From NCBI GenBank assembly GCA_964471535.1, contig CAYYHA010000088.1:1-14629 (forward strand): 14,629 nucleotides of DNA, read 5' to 3'. Below the pieces are notes generated by a model. That model was not told the DNA's origin. It searched no databases and worked only from the letters and a program-made list of their open reading frames with translations. Below are positions 13,012-14,629 of this stretch, piece after piece (within the stretch, counting starts at the first letter, position 1; each line of letters begins with the position of its first letter). This DNA comes from CAYYHA01 sp964471535. Its GTDB lineage: Bacteria > Myxococcota > Myxococcia > SLRQ01. A program made the position numbers and the translations under genes.

Positions 13012-13983
13012 ATGCGTCCCGAGCGGTACAGCCGCGCCTTCGCCGGCTATGCGTGGGCCTTCCTCGCCTACCTGGTCTTCGTGATCCTCTTTGGTGCCTG
13101 GGTGCGGATCACCCACAGTGGCGCCGGCTGCGGTGCCCACTGGCCGACTTGCAACGGCGAGGTCATCCCCTTCGACCCGAGCATCGAGACACTCATCGAG
13201 TACACCCACCGGCTCACCAGCGGTCTCTTGGGCCTTCTCGGGATCCTACTCGTCGCCTGGGCGGCCCGGTCGTTCGGGCGCCACCGGGTGACCTTCGCAG
13301 CGGCGGTCACGCTCCTCTTCATCGTCTTCGAGGCGCTCATCGGGGCCGGTCTGGTGCTCGAGGAACTGGTGGGCAGCGACGCATCGGTGGCCCGGGCGGT
13401 GGTCATCGCCTTGCACCTGGCCAACACGCTCGTCCTCACTGCGGCGGCGACGCTCACGGCGTGGTGGGCCGGCCATCCGCAGCGATCGGCGGTGGGCGAG
13501 GCGGGTTCGGTCCCCAGGTGGCTCCTCGTCGCAGCCCTCCTCGCCACCGTGGTCACCGCGATGACGGGGGCGGTCACCGCGTTGGGTGACACCCTCTTCC
13601 CCGTCGATCCGGCGGCAGGCGGCGGCCTCCTCGCCCGGCTGCGCGAGGGCCTCTCCCCGGCGGAGCACTTCCTCGTCCGGCTTCGCATCGTCCACCCGGT
13701 GGTGGCTCTGGCCACCGGCGGCCTCCTCGTTCGCCTGGCGCTCCGCCTCTGGCACAGCCCCGAGGCGGCCCGGCCGGCGCGGTGGCTGCTGGTTCTGACG
13801 GTCCTGGAAGTGCTGGCTGGCTTCGTGAACATCTACCTGGCAGCGCCCGGCTGGATGCAGATCCTCCACCTCCTCCTCGCCCAACTCCTGTGGGCGGCCC
13901 TCGTCGTGAGCACGGACGTCGCGCGCACGGCTTCACCGGTTGCCGTGCACCGCTCCGCTGCGTCCGCCACCTCGCCGGCCTAG
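13012..13983 (+). CDS. ctaA: Heme A synthase (COX15/CtaA)
   Basis: An inner-membrane enzyme that oxidises heme O to heme A for aa3-type cytochrome oxidase; 323 residues with about eight membrane helices in two similar halves. The four conserved heme-ligand histidines are visible: His66 (EYTHRLTSG), His135 (LHLANT), His228 (RIVHPV) and His286 (QILHLLLA). Glu63, next to the first, matches the catalytic Glu of Bacillus CtaA. The first extracytoplasmic loop has the cysteine pair Cys40/Cys47 (GCGAHWPTCNG), as in the Bacillus-type enzyme. ATG 13012 fits the first helix; a GTG at 12979 would add 11 residues and overlap the putative -35. No cytochrome oxidase or ctaB gene is in view; it is convergent with the following gene. 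Confidence 0.94.
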   Translation: MRPERYSRAFAGYAWAFLAYLVFVILFGAWVRITHSGAGCGAHWPTCNGEVIPFDPSIETLIEYTHRLTSGLLGLLGILLVAWAARSFGRHRVTFAAAVTLLFIVFEALIGAGLVLEELVGSDASVARAVVIALHLANTLVLTAAATLTAWWAGHPQRSAVGEAGSVPRWLLVAALLATVVTAMTGAVTALGDTLFPVDPAAGGGLLARLREGLSPAEHFLVRLRIVHPVVALATGGLLVRLALRLWHSPEAARPARWLLVLTVLEVLAGFVNIYLAAPGWMQILHLLLAQLLWAALVVSTDVARTASPVAVHRSAASATSPA

Positions 13984-14011
13984 GCGGCCGCACCCCGAAC
14001 CCGATGGCGCC

Positions 14012-14629
14012 CTAGCGGACGACCATCACCCCGAGTTGCCCGGTGCTGAACCCGTTGGCGGTGCCGTCGAGGTCGACGTAGGTCCAAGAGAGGCCACCGT
14101 CGATGCTCGCGCGCGCAGCGTAGAAAAAGGTGCCCGGCACCTCGCTCCGGAGCGTCCCCTTGAACTCGTCGGCGGGCGTGGCGATGGAATCGCAGAAGGC
14201 GGGGGCCCACACCCACGAGCCGTCGCTGCGCGGATCGGTGCCCAGGCTCCCGTAGCCCACCTCCACCCGCATCACCGAGGGTGCATATTCACCCGCGGCG
14301 GGGCAGGCGCTGCCGGTCAGGCCCGCCTCGGTGACGCGCACGTAGACGGCCCGAGAGTAGGTACCGCGGACCTGATCGAGGGTGGCCGGTCGATCGACGA
14401 TGGCATCGTCGATCTCTTCCGCCGGTGCGCTCGCCTCCCGGGTGAGCGTGAGCCAGCCCGAAAGCGTTTCCACCGCCCCGTCTTCGACCACCGCCACGTC
14501 CACCGGGCCGGGCGTGCCCGCGGGGAGCGTGCAGCGGATCTCGTTGTCGGAGTCGATGGTGAAGCTGCTGCAGCTCGACCCGCCGATCCGCACGTCGCCC
14601 ACGCCGAGGAAGCCGGAGCCGACGATCCG
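14012..14629 (-). CDS. Partial IPT/TIG-domain surface protein (C-terminal part)
   Basis: The frame is open to the right edge, so the N-terminus lies outside; 205 residues are visible. The first visible ~45 residues (IVGSGFLGVGDVRIGG, then CTLPAGTPGPVDVAVV) match the end of an immunoglobulin-like IPT/TIG repeat. After a short acidic linker comes a beta-rich domain with SRAVYVRVTEAGLT, VEVGYGSLGTDP, WVWAPAFCD, DEFKGTL and SIDGGLSWTYVDLDGTANGF, a pattern I associate with myxobacterial secreted or lipoprotein-type surface proteins. Several cysteines could form disulfides, fitting an extracytoplasmic location. A signal peptide cannot be checked. The stop is 28 bases from the convergent ctaA stop. 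Function is unknown, perhaps adhesion or ligand binding. Confidence 0.75.
   Translation of the reverse strand, partial: RIVGSGFLGVGDVRIGGSSCSSFTIDSDNEIRCTLPAGTPGPVDVAVVEDGAVETLSGWLTLTREASAPAEEIDDAIVDRPATLDQVRGTYSRAVYVRVTEAGLTGSACPAAGEYAPSVMRVEVGYGSLGTDPRSDGSWVWAPAFCDSIATPADEFKGTLRSEVPGTFFYAARASIDGGLSWTYVDLDGTANGFSTGQLGVMVVR

Noticed and set aside
11341..13209. Long open frame of 622 codons on the minus strand opposite the GMC gene (similarly 662-1813 opposite the first SulP and 6816-8249 opposite the second SulP and rhodanese)
   Set aside because: These are GC-rich shadow frames; the opposite strands carry recognisable proteins and the translations are His/Gly/Glu-rich without family features.
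1..14629. CRISPR arrays, tRNA or rRNA genes, insertion sequences, prophage genes
   Set aside because: No regularly spaced repeats, no cloverleaf-like or rRNA-like segments and no transposase or integrase motifs were seen on either strand.

Overview
The window is GC-rich, densely packed bacterial DNA. The best guess is a member of the Myxococcota (Deltaproteobacteria-like). The grounds are high GC in all codon positions, a sigma-54 enhancer-binding regulator with matching -24/-12 promoters, a heme A synthase, and a secreted-type IPT/TIG-domain protein whose C-terminal domain resembles myxobacterial surface proteins. No rRNA, tRNA, CRISPR array or insertion sequence was seen. No stretch above about 220 bases lacks a gene.

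Left part (3-8807), a sulfur locus. A truncated ORF that begins like an enolase-superfamily enzyme overlaps a SulP-STAS anion permease. Next comes a four-gene operon: a thioredoxin-like protein without CXXC, two half-size YeeE/YedE sulfur-transport proteins, and an ETHE1/Blh-type metallo-beta-lactamase-fold protein. Three consecutive 4-base start/stop overlaps couple these genes. A sigma-54 activator (bEBP) is encoded convergently at the operon's end. Divergent from it lies a second SulP-STAS permease, followed by a single-domain rhodanese and a double UspA protein. I read this as uptake of inorganic sulfur anions or sulfane sulfur, with persulfide oxidation and sulfur transfer on the cytoplasmic side.

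The most interesting signal is regulatory. Three candidate sigma-54 promoters lie just upstream of the thioredoxin-like gene, the second permease and the UspA gene. Each is preceded by a related TGCRAC..TGAAAC element. The gap is exactly 71 bases in the first two cases and 135 in the third, which is about six helical turns more. One element also covers the bEBP start codon and its putative -10 box, suggesting autoregulation. Together these suggest a self-contained sulfur regulon.

Middle (8804-9796): two minus-strand genes of unknown function, a charged helical protein with an internal repeat and a small two-helix membrane protein.

Right part (9852-14629): menB (DHNA-CoA synthase, with the type II aspartate seen in actinobacterial enzymes) is divergent from a pair encoding a small accessory-like protein and a GMC oxidoreductase. 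After these come ctaA (heme A synthase) and, convergent to it, the C-terminal part of an IPT/TIG surface protein that runs off the window. Several genes here, and the bEBP gene, have a promoter-like -35/-10 pair ending 6-9 bases before the ATG and no Shine-Dalgarno sequence, which suggests leaderless transcripts.
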